Assembly (NCBI RefSeq): GCF_000340435.2
Contig: NZ_CP011883.2
Coordinates: forward strand, 1,720,687 to 1,784,686
Origin: Mycobacterium haemophilum DSM 44634
GTDB taxonomy: Bacteria; Actinomycetota; Actinomycetes; Mycobacteriales; Mycobacteriaceae
DNA length: 64,000 nucleotides
Direction of reading: 5' to 3'
Below, one piece after another: positions 33,076-42,803 of the stretch. Position numbers and translations under genes: made by a program. Positions within the stretch are counted from its first letter, which is position 1; every line of letters starts with the position of its first letter. Below the pieces are notes generated by a model, which worked only from the letters and a program-made list of their open reading frames with translations, was not told where the DNA came from and made no database searches.

Positions 33076-34827
33076 GTGGCATCGTCTTCGGCGCCGGTGC
33101 ATTCTGGCCGCTACCTGTCGGTGTTCCTGGTGTTGCTCATCGGGGTCTATCTGTTGGTGTTTCTCACCGGAGACAAACGGGTCGCTCCCAAACTCGGTAT
33201 CGACCTTCAGGGCGGCACCCGCGTCACGTTGACCGCGCGCACGCCCGACGGCTCGCGTCCGAGCCGGGAGGCGTTGTCACAGGCGCAGCAAATCATTAGC
33301 GCCCGGGTGAACGGGCTCGGAGTTTCGGGTTCGGAGGTCGTCGTCGATGGCGACAACCTGGTCATCACGGTGCCCGGGAACGACGGCAACGAGGCCCGCA
33401 ACCTGGGGCAGACCGCACGTCTGTACATCCGGCCGGTGCTCAACTCGCTGCCGGCGCAAAGCGGTCAAGAACCTGCGCCGGGTCAGCCGGCCGGCACGCC
33501 GCCGGCGGCTCCTCCGGCACCGGGTGGCGCGGCGCCCAGTCCCGCGCCGGCGCAGCCTGGCCACCCGGGCGTGCAGCCGCGTCCCTACCCGCAGGACCCG
33601 ACGCCACCACCTAGCCCAGCCCCGCCGTCGAGTCCGGCGCCCGCACCCGGGGCGGCGCCACCGGCTGAGGTACCCCCGGGTGAGCAGCCCGCGCCGCCGG
33701 ATCCGCGCAAGGACCTCGCCGAACGCATCGCCGAGGAGAAGAAGTGGCGGCAGAGCACCAAACAGGGCATTCAATTCCTCGCCCTGCAGTTCGAAGCCAC
33801 CCGCTGCGACAAAGACGACATTCTGGCCGGCAATGACGATCCGAATCTGCCGTTGGTGACCTGCTCGACTGACCATAAGACGGCGTATCTGCTGGCGCCG
33901 TCGATCATCAGCGGTGACCAGATCCAAAACGCCACGTCCGGCATGAACCAGCGTGGGGTTGGCTACGTCGTCGATTTGCAGTTCAAGTCTGCGGCGGCAA
34001 ATATCTGGGCTGACTTCACCGCCGCCCACATCGGTACCCAGACTGCCTTCACCCTGGACTCCGAGGTGGTCAGCGCCCCGGTAATCAACGAAGCAATCCC
34101 GGGCGGGCGTACCCAGATCAGTGGTGGAGATCCACCGTTCACCGCCGCAACCGCGCGCCAGCTGGCCAACGTCTTGAAATACGGATCGCTGCCGCTGTCC
34201 TTCGAATCGTCGGAAGCCCAAACCGTTTCGGCGACTTTGGGGTTGACATCGCTGCGGGCGGGCCTGATCGCGGGCGCGATCGGTCTGATCCTGGTGTTGC
34301 TGTATTCGTTGCTGTATTACCGGATACTGGGATTGCTCACAGCATTGTCGCTAGTTTGTTCTGGCGCAATGGTTTTCGCCATTTTGGTGCTCTTGGGTCG
34401 ATATATCAACTACACGCTGGATCTCGCGGGCATCGCGGGTCTGATCATCGGTATCGGCACCACCGCCGACTCGTTTGTGGTGTTCTTCGAACGCATCAAA
34501 GACGAGATCCGCGAAGGTCGTTCGTTCCGGTCAGCGGTTCCTCGCGGCTGGGCGCGGGCCCGCAAGACGATCGTGTCGGGCAACGCCGTCACCTTCTTGG
34601 CCGCTGCGGTGCTGTACTTCCTGGCGATTGGTCAGGTGAAGGGATTCGCGTTCACCCTGGGCCTTACTACGATCCTGGACCTGGTGGTGGTGTTCCTGGT
34701 GACCTGGCCGCTGGTGTACCTGGCTTCCAAGTCCCCGATATTGGCAAGGCCGGCATACAACGGCTTGGGCGCCGTTCAACAGGTTGCCCGCGAACGACGG
34801 GCCTCCATCAAGACGGGACGGGGGTAG
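33076..34827 (+). CDS. secD: Protein translocase subunit SecD
   Basis: 583 residues, GTG at 33076 with AAGGAG upstream. First helix about 10-30, then 'LGIDLQGGTRVTL' (the D1 motif), a Pro/Ala-rich insert of about 75 residues (about 130-205) typical of mycobacterial SecD, the periplasmic P1 domain, and five C-terminal helices with 'GLIIGIGTTADSFVVFFERIKDEIREG'. Note that the usual Asp of 'GxxADS' is seen as 'TTADS'. SecDF uses the proton gradient to help pull exported proteins across the membrane. Next to secF with a 4-bp gap. Confidence 0.95.
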   Translation: MASSSAPVHSGRYLSVFLVLLIGVYLLVFLTGDKRVAPKLGIDLQGGTRVTLTARTPDGSRPSREALSQAQQIISARVNGLGVSGSEVVVDGDNLVITVPGNDGNEARNLGQTARLYIRPVLNSLPAQSGQEPAPGQPAGTPPAAPPAPGGAAPSPAPAQPGHPGVQPRPYPQDPTPPPSPAPPSSPAPAPGAAPPAEVPPGEQPAPPDPRKDLAERIAEEKKWRQSTKQGIQFLALQFEATRCDKDDILAGNDDPNLPLVTCSTDHKTAYLLAPSIISGDQIQNATSGMNQRGVGYVVDLQFKSAAANIWADFTAAHIGTQTAFTLDSEVVSAPVINEAIPGGRTQISGGDPPFTAATARQLANVLKYGSLPLSFESSEAQTVSATLGLTSLRAGLIAGAIGLILVLLYSLLYYRILGLLTALSLVCSGAMVFAILVLLGRYINYTLDLAGIAGLIIGIGTTADSFVVFFERIKDEIREGRSFRSAVPRGWARARKTIVSGNAVTFLAAAVLYFLAIGQVKGFAFTLGLTTILDLVVVFLVTWPLVYLASKSPILARPAYNGLGAVQQVARERRASIKTGRG

Positions 34828-34831
34828 CGCG

Positions 34832-36202
34832 ATGGCCTCCAGAGCTAAAGCCGGCACCGAGACCGCCAAGGGCATCGGCGAATCAGACCGAGATGACAAC
34901 ACCGACGGCACGGGCACCGGTGCGGTCGACGTCACTAAAGCCGCCGAGGACGCCGTGCAGCTGACTGACGATCCCGCCACGCAGCTGCCGCAGCACGGCT
35001 TTCTTTCCCGGCTCTACACCGGCACGGGTGCGTTCGAGGTGGTGGGACGCCGGCGGCTGTGGTACAGCGTGGGCGGTGCCATCGTGGCGGTCGCAATCCT
35101 GTCCATCATCGTTCGCGGGTTCACTTTCGGGATCGATTTCAAGGGCGGCACCACGGTGTCCATGCCCCGCGGCAGCGCTCAGGTCGCGCAGGTCGAGGAC
35201 GTCTTCCATAAGGCCCTCGGCGCGGATCCCCAATCGGTGGTCATCGTCGGTAGCGGCGCGTCAGCGACGGTGCAGATCAGTTCGAAAACGCTGTCCAATG
35301 ACCAGACGTCGAAGCTGCGTAACGCCTTGTTTGATGCGTTCGGACCCAAAGGCGCCGACGGTAAGCCCAGCAAGCAGGCCATCAGCGACGCGGCGGTATC
35401 GGAGACCTGGGGCGGTCAGATCACCAAGAAGGCGGTGATCGCCCTGGTGGTGTTCCTAGTGCTCGTCGGCCTGTACATCACCGTGCGGTACGAGCGTTAT
35501 ATGGCGGTCTCCGCACTGACGACCATGTGTTTCGACCTGACCGTCACCGCCGGTGTGTACTCGCTGGTGGGCTTCGAAGTCACTCCGGCCACCGTCATCG
35601 GCCTGCTGACGATCCTCGGTTTCTCCCTCTACGACACCGTCATCGTGTTCGACAAAGTTGAGGAGAACACCCACGGCTTCCAGCACACCACTCGGCGCAC
35701 CTTCGCTGAGCAGGCCAACCTGGCGATCAACCAGACCTTCATGCGCTCGATCAACACCAGCTTGATCTCGGTATTACCGGTGCTGGCGCTGATGGTGGTC
35801 GCGGTGTGGCTGCTGGGAGTCGGCACGCTCAAGGACCTGGCATTGGTGCAGCTGGTCGGCATCATCGTCGGTACCTACTCGTCGATCTTCTTTGCCACTC
35901 CGCTGCTGGTCACGCTCCGTGAACGCACCGAGCTGGTACGCGCCCACACCCGCCGGGTAGTCAAACGGCGTACCTCCGGTTCGCACGTGGGCGGTAAAAA
36001 CGCTGATAGCAACGCTGCAGCTGACACCCAAAAGCCGCAGAATCAAACGGAATCCTGCGCTGACGCAGCATCGCAGGTGAGCACCGATGCCGCCACCGCG
36101 TCCGCGCCGACGGCACCCAGCAAGCCGGCACCGGGGGTGCGTCCGGTGCGGCCGACCGGTACCCGACGTCCCACCGGCAAGCGGAACGCCGGCCGGCGGT
36201 AG
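34832..36202 (+). CDS. secF: Protein translocase subunit SecF
   Basis: 456 residues from ATG 34832; the upstream extension overlaps secD. A charged, Thr- and Asp-rich N-terminus of about 60 residues precedes helix 1, then 'GIDFKGGTTVSM', the periplasmic loop, and five helices including 'GFSLYDTVIVFDKVEENTHGFQ' and 'TFMRSINTSLISVLPVLALMVVAVWLLG'. The C-terminus is a long Ala/Thr/Pro and Arg-rich cytoplasmic tail. Partner of SecD in the SecDF complex. Confidence 0.95.
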   Translation: MASRAKAGTETAKGIGESDRDDNTDGTGTGAVDVTKAAEDAVQLTDDPATQLPQHGFLSRLYTGTGAFEVVGRRRLWYSVGGAIVAVAILSIIVRGFTFGIDFKGGTTVSMPRGSAQVAQVEDVFHKALGADPQSVVIVGSGASATVQISSKTLSNDQTSKLRNALFDAFGPKGADGKPSKQAISDAAVSETWGGQITKKAVIALVVFLVLVGLYITVRYERYMAVSALTTMCFDLTVTAGVYSLVGFEVTPATVIGLLTILGFSLYDTVIVFDKVEENTHGFQHTTRRTFAEQANLAINQTFMRSINTSLISVLPVLALMVVAVWLLGVGTLKDLALVQLVGIIVGTYSSIFFATPLLVTLRERTELVRAHTRRVVKRRTSGSHVGGKNADSNAAADTQKPQNQTESCADAASQVSTDAATASAPTAPSKPAPGVRPVRPTGTRRPTGKRNAGRR

Positions 36203-36216
36203 TCGCGGTAGTCAAG

Positions 36217-37923
36217 GTGGCCACCCGAGGTCGGCGAGCCGTGGGCGATCGTGACTTGCGGGCCGGCTTGCTCGGGGTTTTGCGGTGGACCGCAATAGGT
36301 TTAGTCACGACGCTAGTGGCTTCGGTGACGCTGACCGCGTGCTCTGGAAGCGCCGCGGGGGAGATCGTCTATGTGGTCGACGGCGCGCTGGGCACCTACA
36401 ACACCAACACCGTCGTCGGTGCCGCATCGGCCGGAGCGCAGGCGTTTGCCCGCACGCTCATCGGCTTCGGCTATCACGGCCCCGATGGACAGGTGATCGC
36501 TGACCACGACTTCGGAACCGTCACGGTGGTGGGCGGGGCGCCATTAGTGCTCGACTATCAGATCGCCGACAACGCCGTCTACTCCGACGGCAAGCCGGTG
36601 ACCTGCGACGACCTGGTGCTGACCTGGGCGGCCCAGTCCGGGCGGTTTCCGGGCTTCGATGCTGCCACCCAGGCTGGTTACCGCGACATCGCCAACATCG
36701 AGTGCTTGACCGGGCAGAAGAAAGCCCGGGTGTCCTTCGTCCCGGACCGCAGCGTGGTCGACTACGACCAGCTGTTCGCTGCGACCTCGATGATGCCGTC
36801 ACACGTCATCGCCGACCAACTGGATATCGACGTGACGGCGGCATTGCTGACCAACAAGGCGCCATTGGTGGAACAGATCGCGCGATTGTGGAACACCACC
36901 TGGGATCTCAAACCAGCTGTCGATTTGAAACGCTTCCCGTCGTCAGGCCCGTACAAGATCGAATCTGTCTTGAACGGTGGCGCTGTGGTGCTTGTTGCCA
37001 ACGACCGTTGGTGGGGCTCCAAGGCGATCACCAAGCGGATCACAGTATGGCCGCAGGGAACCGACATCGGCGACCGAGTCAACAACCGGAGCGTCGACGT
37101 CGTCGACGTCGCGGTCGGGTCGTCGGGATCGCTGGCCACTCCGGACAACTACGCGCGCATCGACTCGCCGTCGGCGGGCATCGAGCAGCTGATCTTTGCG
37201 CCGCAGGGGCCGCTGGCTGCGGTTGCCGCCCGCCGCGCGCTGGCGCTGTGTACGCCCCGCGACGTGATCGCTCGGGATGTGGGGGTGCCAGTTGCCAACT
37301 CACGGCTGTCCCCGGCCACCGAGGATGCCATCGCTGCGGCCGACGGTGCCCCCGAGGCCGGCCAGTTCAGCAAGGCGGATCCCGCGGCAGCGCGCGACGC
37401 GCTGGGTGGTGCGGCGCTGCCGGTGCGGATCGGCTACCAGGGGCCCAACGCACGGCTGGCGGCCACCATCGGGACCATCGCCAAGACGTGCGCTGCAGCT
37501 GGTATCACCGTGTCCAGCGTCACCTTGGACTCCTCGAAGGACCCCTCAGGCCCGCGGGCGCTTCGGGACGGAAAGATCGACGTGCTATTGGCCAGCACCG
37601 GTGGCGCCACCGGCAGCGGATCGAGTGGGTCATCCGCGATGGACGCCTATGACCTACACAGCGGCAACGGCAACAACCTGTCTGGCTACGCAAACGTCCA
37701 GGTCGACAACACTATCGGCGCGCTGGCGGTATCTGCTGACCCGGCCGAGCGTGTTAGGCTGCTCGCCGATAGTGCACCGGTACTCTGGGCAGATATGCCG
37801 ACATTGCCGCTATATCGACAGCAGCGAATGCTGCTGATGTCGAAGACAATGTATGCAGTGAGCAGGAATCCGACCCGTTGGGGTGCGGGTTGGAACATGG
37901 ACCGATGGGCGTTAGTGGAGTGA
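36217..37923 (+). CDS. Substrate-binding lipoprotein of a peptide-type ABC transporter, Rv2585c-like
   Basis: 568 residues from GTG 36217. A lipoprotein signal is clear: basic start, helix 'AIGLVTTLVASV', lipobox 'LTAC' with Cys at residue 42. The mature part is an SBP family 5 (oligopeptide/DppA-type) binding protein, with 'AFARTLIGFGYHGPDGQVIADHDFG' and 'YSDGKPVTCDDLVLTW' as family motifs. No permease or ATPase gene is adjacent, so its partner transporter is elsewhere or it acts alone. It overlaps apt by four bases within the sec-apt-rel gene string. Confidence 0.88.
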   Translation: MATRGRRAVGDRDLRAGLLGVLRWTAIGLVTTLVASVTLTACSGSAAGEIVYVVDGALGTYNTNTVVGAASAGAQAFARTLIGFGYHGPDGQVIADHDFGTVTVVGGAPLVLDYQIADNAVYSDGKPVTCDDLVLTWAAQSGRFPGFDAATQAGYRDIANIECLTGQKKARVSFVPDRSVVDYDQLFAATSMMPSHVIADQLDIDVTAALLTNKAPLVEQIARLWNTTWDLKPAVDLKRFPSSGPYKIESVLNGGAVVLVANDRWWGSKAITKRITVWPQGTDIGDRVNNRSVDVVDVAVGSSGSLATPDNYARIDSPSAGIEQLIFAPQGPLAAVAARRALALCTPRDVIARDVGVPVANSRLSPATEDAIAAADGAPEAGQFSKADPAAARDALGGAALPVRIGYQGPNARLAATIGTIAKTCAAAGITVSSVTLDSSKDPSGPRALRDGKIDVLLASTGGATGSGSSGSSAMDAYDLHSGNGNNLSGYANVQVDNTIGALAVSADPAERVRLLADSAPVLWADMPTLPLYRQQRMLLMSKTMYAVSRNPTRWGAGWNMDRWALVE

Positions 37924-38462
37924 AAAGTCTTAGGGGGAGTGCTCCCGTCGCCGACCTCATCGCTGCCCTGACCCGGGATGTGGCCGATTTCCCGACGCCA
38001 GGAATCCAGTTCAAAGACCTCACTCCGCTGTTCGCCGACCGGCAGGCGATGACCGCGGTGACTGATGCGTTGGCCGACGTTGTATCTGGCGCTGATCTGG
38101 TGGCCGGCATCGACGCCCGCGGGTTCCTGGTGGCAGCCGCCGTCGCCGCCCGGCTGGGCACTGGCGTGCTGGCCATCCGCAAGAGCGGCAAGTTGCCGCC
38201 GCCGGTGCTCAGCGAGGCTTACGAGAGAGAGTACGGCCCCGCCACTGTGGAGATCCCTGCCGGCACCATCGAGCTGCGGCGCCGCAACGTGGTGATCATT
38301 GATGACGTGTTGGCCACCGGTGGCACCCTCGGTGCGGCGTGCCGGTTGCTGGAGCGTGGTGGGGCCAATGTGATCACGGCGGCGGTGGTGATGGAACTCA
38401 CGGCGCTGGGTGGTCGCGAGGCGATCGCGCCGCTACCGGTACACAGCTTGAGCCGCACCTAG
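37920..38462 (+). CDS. apt: Adenine phosphoribosyltransferase
   Basis: 180 residues from GTG 37920, whose GTGA overlaps the preceding stop; ATG at 37905 is an alternative. Conserved blocks: 'VADFPTPGIQFKDLTPLFAD', 'LVAGIDARGFLVAAAVA', the PRPP loop 'VVIIDDVLATGGTLGAA'. It makes AMP from adenine and PRPP. The position directly before rel, with which it may share a transcript, links purine salvage and (p)ppGpp control, as in many actinobacteria. Confidence 0.94.
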   Translation: MKSLRGSAPVADLIAALTRDVADFPTPGIQFKDLTPLFADRQAMTAVTDALADVVSGADLVAGIDARGFLVAAAVAARLGTGVLAIRKSGKLPPPVLSEAYEREYGPATVEIPAGTIELRRRNVVIIDDVLATGGTLGAACRLLERGGANVITAAVVMELTALGGREAIAPLPVHSLSRT

Positions 38463-38584
38463 CCTCGCGACCCGAGTACTTCCGACCGGCCGGGATGGCC
38501 CGAGGAGAAGCGGGGCAATCGGACTCAGCCTCGCGACGATGCGGGCCGGGATGGCCCGAGGAGAAGCGGGGCAATCGGACTCAG
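38461..38584 (+). repeat. 56-bp MIRU-like tandem repeat between apt and rel
   Basis: A 41-bp block beginning 'ggccgggatggcccgaggag' is repeated at 38488-38528 and 38544-38584 (period 56). The preceding 'agcctcgcgac' occurs at 38461 and 38527. The unit shares 'gcgacgatgc' and 'gaggagaagcgg' with the MIRU of the pgsA leader, so it seems to be a related class of mycobacterial interspersed repeat. It fills the apt-rel gap. Confidence 0.85.
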
Positions 38585-38613
38585 AGATATCCTCGAGGTC
38601 GGAGGTGACCAAC

Positions 38614-40986
38614 GTGGCGGACGACCAGGGCACGGCGCAAGCTCTGCAGCCGTCGGCACCAGCTCCGCTGGTCCTCGGGCCGGCCGTTGAGATACCAGAG
38701 CCGCCGGTCGAAACCCTAAAGACTTCTAGCAGTGCGTCTCGTCGGGTCCGGGCCCGGTTGGCCCGCCGGATGACCGCCCAACGCAGCACCATCAGTCCCG
38801 TGCTCGAGCCGCTGGTGGCGGTGCACCGGGAAATTTATCCCAAGGCAAACCTGTCGATGGTGCAGCGAGCCTTTGAGGTAGCCGACCAACGGCACGCCAG
38901 TCAGCTGCGGCGTTCCGGTGATCCGTACATCACCCATCCGCTGGCCGTGGCCAACATTTTGGCCGAGTTGGGTATGGACACCACCACCCTGGTGGCCGCG
39001 CTACTACACGATACGGTCGAGGACACCGGCTACACCCTTGAGGCATTGTCCGAAGAATTCGGCGAAGAAGTAGGCCATCTCGTCGACGGGGTGACCAAGC
39101 TGGATCGGGTGGTGCTGGGCAGCGCCGCTGAGGGCGAGACCATTCGCAAGATGATCACCGCGATGGCCCGCGATCCGCGGGTGTTGGTGATCAAGGTGGC
39201 CGACCGGCTGCACAACATGCGCACCATGCGCTTCCTGCCCCCAGAAAAGCAGGCGCGCAAGGCCCGCGAGACCTTGGAAGTCATTGCGCCACTGGCACAT
39301 CGGTTGGGTATGGCCAGTGTTAAGTGGGAGTTGGAAGACCTGTCCTTTGCGATCTTGCACCCCAAAAAATACGAGGAGATCGTCAGGCTGGTAGCGGGCC
39401 GTGCACCATCCCGCGACACCTACCTGGCCAAGGTCCGTGCCGAGATCGTCAGCACCCTGGGCGCGTCGAAAATCAAGGCGACGGTGGAGGGCCGGCCCAA
39501 GCATTACTGGTCGATCTATCAGAAGATGATCGTCAAGGGGCGAGACTTCGACGACATCCACGACCTGGTCGGCATTCGCATCCTGTGCGACGAGATCCGC
39601 GACTGCTACGCCGCTGTCGGCGTGGTGCATTCGTTGTGGCAGCCGATGGCGGGGCGGTTCAAGGACTACATTGCTCAGCCGAGATATGGTGTGTACCAGT
39701 CGCTGCACACCACGGTCGTCGGGCCTGAGGGTAAGCCGCTGGAAGTGCAGATCCGTACCCGTGACATGCACCGTACCGCCGAATACGGCATCGCCGCGCA
39801 CTGGCGCTACAAGGAAGCCAAGGGCCGCAACGGCGTTCTCCATCCTCATGCGGCCGCCGAGATCGACGATATGGCCTGGATGCGGCAGCTGCTCGACTGG
39901 CAGCGGGAGGCCGCCGACCCGGGCGAGTTCTTGGAGTCATTGCGTTACGACCTTGCGGTGCAAGAGATTTTCGTGTTTACCCCCAAAGGGGACGTCATCA
40001 CGCTGCCGACCGGGTCTACGCCGGTGGACTTTGCCTACGCGGTGCACACCGAGGTCGGGCACCGCTGCATCGGTGCCCGGGTCAATGGGCGGCTGGTGGC
40101 GTTGGAGCGCCAGTTGGAAAACGGGGAAGTCGTCGAGGTTTTCACGTCCAAAGCGCCTAATGCCGGGCCGTCGCGGGATTGGCAGCAGTTCGTGGTGTCG
40201 CCGCGCGCTAAGACGAAGATCCGCCAGTGGTTCGCTAAAGAACGCCGTGAAGAGGCGCTGGAAACCGGCAAGGAGGCCATGGCGCGCGAGGTTCGTCGCG
40301 GTGGACTTCCGTTGCAGCGCTTGGTGAATGGTGAGTCGATGGCGGCGGTGGCCCGAGAACTGCATTATGCTGACGTGTCCGCGATGTACACCGCCATCGG
40401 TGAGGGACACGTGTCGGCCCGGCACGTCGTGCAGCGGCTGTTGGCCGAGCTGGGCGGTATCGATCAGGCTGAAGAGGAACTGGCCGAACGGTCCACGCCG
40501 ACGACCATGCTGCGACGTCAACGCAGCACCGACGATGTCGGGGTATCGGTCCCCGGCGCCCCAGGTGTGCTGACCAAGCTAGCCAAATGCTGCACGCCGG
40601 TGCCCGGCGATGCGATCATGGGGTTCGTCACCCGTGGCGGCGGGGTCAGTGTGCACCGCACCGACTGCACCAATGCGGCGTCGCTGCAGCAGCAGGCCGA
40701 GCGCATCATCGAGGTGCTGTGGGCGCCGTCGTCGTCGTCGGTGTTTCTGGTGGCGATTCAGGTGGAGGCGCTCGACCGGCATCGGCTGCTATCAGATATT
40801 ACGCGGGCCCTCGCCGACGAAAAGGTGAACATCCTGTCCGCGTCGGTCACCACGTCGGGTGACCGGGTGGCCATCAGCCGGTTTACCTTCGAGATGGGTG
40901 ACCCCAAGCATCTCGGACACCTGCTCAATGTGGTCCGCAATGTCGAAGGCGTCTACGACGTCTATCGGGTGACGTCTGCGTCCTGA
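38614..40986 (+). CDS. relA: Bifunctional (p)ppGpp synthetase/hydrolase
   Basis: 790 residues from GTG 38614, with GGAGG at 38601-38605; this length equals that of M. tuberculosis Rel as I recall it, so the 25 residues upstream in the repeat are left out. Domains: HD hydrolase (about 85-240, 'LLHDTVEDTGYTLE'), synthetase (about 270-390, 'GRPKHYWSIYQKMIVKGRDFDDIHDLVGIRI' and 'YGVYQSLHTTV'), TGS ('DVITLPTGSTPVDFAYAVHTEVGH'), the conserved-Cys region ('LAKCCTPVPGD') and ACT at the end. It makes and destroys the alarmone that drives the stringent response. Confidence 0.97.
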   Translation: MADDQGTAQALQPSAPAPLVLGPAVEIPEPPVETLKTSSSASRRVRARLARRMTAQRSTISPVLEPLVAVHREIYPKANLSMVQRAFEVADQRHASQLRRSGDPYITHPLAVANILAELGMDTTTLVAALLHDTVEDTGYTLEALSEEFGEEVGHLVDGVTKLDRVVLGSAAEGETIRKMITAMARDPRVLVIKVADRLHNMRTMRFLPPEKQARKARETLEVIAPLAHRLGMASVKWELEDLSFAILHPKKYEEIVRLVAGRAPSRDTYLAKVRAEIVSTLGASKIKATVEGRPKHYWSIYQKMIVKGRDFDDIHDLVGIRILCDEIRDCYAAVGVVHSLWQPMAGRFKDYIAQPRYGVYQSLHTTVVGPEGKPLEVQIRTRDMHRTAEYGIAAHWRYKEAKGRNGVLHPHAAAEIDDMAWMRQLLDWQREAADPGEFLESLRYDLAVQEIFVFTPKGDVITLPTGSTPVDFAYAVHTEVGHRCIGARVNGRLVALERQLENGEVVEVFTSKAPNAGPSRDWQQFVVSPRAKTKIRQWFAKERREEALETGKEAMAREVRRGGLPLQRLVNGESMAAVARELHYADVSAMYTAIGEGHVSARHVVQRLLAELGGIDQAEEELAERSTPTTMLRRQRSTDDVGVSVPGAPGVLTKLAKCCTPVPGDAIMGFVTRGGGVSVHRTDCTNAASLQQQAERIIEVLWAPSSSSVFLVAIQVEALDRHRLLSDITRALADEKVNILSASVTTSGDRVAISRFTFEMGDPKHLGHLLNVVRNVEGVYDVYRVTSAS

Positions 40987-40996
40987 CGTTTGGCGC

Positions 40997-41054
40997 CGAG
41001 ATTGCCGCCAGGGTTGCGCTTTCGGGGCTAATTACAACCGCCGCGGCAATCTCG
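40997..41054. terminator. Hairpin between convergent rel and ppiB
   Basis: Perfect 12-base arms, 40997-41008 (cgagattgccgc) and 41043-41054 (gcggcaatctcg), with a 34-base loop. It sits in the 88-bp gap between the rel stop and the convergent ppiB stop, a good place for a bidirectional terminator. The same palindrome family occurs at 62298-62361. Confidence 0.55.
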
Positions 41055-41074
41055 TTGGGAGATGAGCTGCAGAT

Positions 41075-41962
41075 TTAGTCGAGCAGCAACGACTTGATGG
41101 TGACTTCGGTGGCCGGTGGCCCGTCCTCACCGCCGCCGGCCACTCCATTTTTGGCGATCTTGTCCAGCGTGGCCAGCCCGTCGGCCTGGATCGTGCCGAA
41201 GACGGTGTATTCGGGCGGCAACTGCGAGTCCCGGTAGACCAAGAAGAACTGGCTGCCATTGGTGTTCGGACCGGCATTGGCCATCGCCAGCGTGCCACGC
41301 GGATACAGGACAGGCTGCCGCAATTTGGGGTCATTAGGCGGGTACTGATCGGTGGGGTACTCGTTAGCGAACTCGTAGCCCGGGCCGCCGGTGCCGTCGC
41401 CTTTCGGGTCGCCGCACTGTAAGACGCCCAGCATCGGCGAAGTGGTCAACCGGTGACATTTTGTGTCGTTGAAGAAGCCCTGGCCGGTCAGACTGGCGAA
41501 ACTATTTACCGTGCAAGGTGATTCGGCGTTATTCAGCAGTAGACCGATATTGCCTTGGTTGGTCACCATGCTCGCGCTCACCGTGGCTGGATCGGTCGGC
41601 ACCTTGCCGGTCCGCGGCGGCTTGACCGGCTTGGCGGCTTTGTCCGCCGACGGCGGGTATTGGCAGTTGGCGCCCAGGTTGGCCGACGGTTGGAACGACG
41701 GCAACGGCAGCACCGACGGCGTGACGGCGGGAGCCCTAGTCGTTGTCAGGGAGTTGCTGGCGGTCGTCGAGGCGGTATCGCTCTTGTGGTCATGCTTGCC
41801 GACTACGACGGTGGCCACTTCCGCGACGATCACGGCCCCCGCCGCTACCACGCCACCGCTTATCACCAGGATTCGGCGCCATCGGGCTTGCTTAGCGCGG
41901 CGCTCCAGCTGCCGTTTGAGTTTGCGCTTGGCGCTCGCGCGTCGCTGTTCGTTGGTCGGCAC
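41075..41962 (-). CDS. ppiB: Membrane-anchored cyclophilin-type peptidyl-prolyl isomerase
   Basis: 295 residues from GTG 41962 ('PTNEQRRASAKRKLKRQLER' at the start, as in Rv2582); GGAGG lies about 10 bases upstream and the frame extends further without support. A basic N-terminus, a helix near 32-56, a Thr/Ser/Ala linker, then a cyclophilin domain (about 120-295) with 'TKCHRLTTSPMLGVLQCGDPKGDGTGGPGYEFANEY' carrying the catalytic Arg and Gln, and 'RGTLAMANAGPNTNGSQFF'. It helps fold exported proteins outside the membrane. Confidence 0.92.
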   Translation of the reverse strand: MPTNEQRRASAKRKLKRQLERRAKQARWRRILVISGGVVAAGAVIVAEVATVVVGKHDHKSDTASTTASNSLTTTRAPAVTPSVLPLPSFQPSANLGANCQYPPSADKAAKPVKPPRTGKVPTDPATVSASMVTNQGNIGLLLNNAESPCTVNSFASLTGQGFFNDTKCHRLTTSPMLGVLQCGDPKGDGTGGPGYEFANEYPTDQYPPNDPKLRQPVLYPRGTLAMANAGPNTNGSQFFLVYRDSQLPPEYTVFGTIQADGLATLDKIAKNGVAGGGEDGPPATEVTIKSLLLD

Positions 41963-42134
41963 GTCCGGTATGCCTCCATGGTTGTCCGGTGAGTGGGTGC
42001 AGAGTTGCCAGCCCAGGCTAATGTGGGCGCCTCGATCCGTGTCAAGTTTTCGTTTCCCGGCGTCCTTCCCCGCTGCTGAGCGGGCCGCTGCGGCCCGCAT
42101 CGTCGCCGACGGCTCGGGATGGGAAACTGGGACC

Positions 42135-42800
42135 GTGTTTATCACCGGATTTCCCGCCGGGATGCTGCAGTGCAACTGTTACGTGCTGGCCGACCGGCCG
42201 GGCACGGATGCCGTCATCGTGGACCCTGGCCAGCGTGCGATGGGCCCGCTGCGGCGCATCCTCGACGAGAATCGTTTGACTCCGGCCGCGGTGCTGCTCA
42301 CTCACGGCCACATCGACCACATGTGGTCGGCCCAGAAAGTGTCCGACACCTATGGTTGCCCCACCTACATCCATCCCGAGGACCGGTTCATGCTGACCGA
42401 TCCGATCTTCGGCTTCGGTCCGCGGATGGCGCAAATCGTCACGGGGGCGTTCTTCCGCGAGCCCAAGCAGGTCGTCGAGCTGGACCGAGACGGCGACAAG
42501 CTCGACCTGGGCAGTGTGACCGTCAACGTCGATCACACACCCGGACACACCCGCGGCTCGGTATGCTTCCGGGTCGCAGCAGACACCGACTCAACAGACG
42601 TGGTGTTGACCGGCGACACGTTGTTCGAGCGCACCATCGGCCGCACCGACCTGTTCGGTGGCAGCGGCCGTGACCTCTACCGCTCCATCGTCGAAAAATT
42701 GTTGGTACTCGACGACAAGACCGTGGTACTACCCGGGCATGGCAACTCCACCACTATCGGCGCCGAGCGTCGTCTCAATCCGTTCCTCGAGGGCCTGTAG
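42135..42800 (+). CDS. Metallo-beta-lactamase-fold hydrolase (glyoxalase II-like), Rv2581c-like
   Basis: 221 residues from GTG 42135; the long frame upstream runs antisense to ppiB. The metal motif 'LLTHGHIDHMW' (HxHxDH) is complete, with 'HTPGHTRGS', 'LTGDTLF' and the late 'LPGHGNSTTIGAE'. Such enzymes hydrolyse S-lactoylglutathione or other thioesters; mycobacteria lack glutathione, so a mycothiol or other thioester is more likely. It ends 3 bp before hisS. Confidence 0.9.
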   Translation: MFITGFPAGMLQCNCYVLADRPGTDAVIVDPGQRAMGPLRRILDENRLTPAAVLLTHGHIDHMWSAQKVSDTYGCPTYIHPEDRFMLTDPIFGFGPRMAQIVTGAFFREPKQVVELDRDGDKLDLGSVTVNVDHTPGHTRGSVCFRVAADTDSTDVVLTGDTLFERTIGRTDLFGGSGRDLYRSIVEKLLVLDDKTVVLPGHGNSTTIGAERRLNPFLEGL

Positions 42801-42803
42801 CTT

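Noticed and set aside
41463..42134. Long N-terminal extension of the metallo-beta-lactamase ORF
   Set aside because: It is antisense to ppiB and has no family match; the GTG at 42135 fits the domain start.
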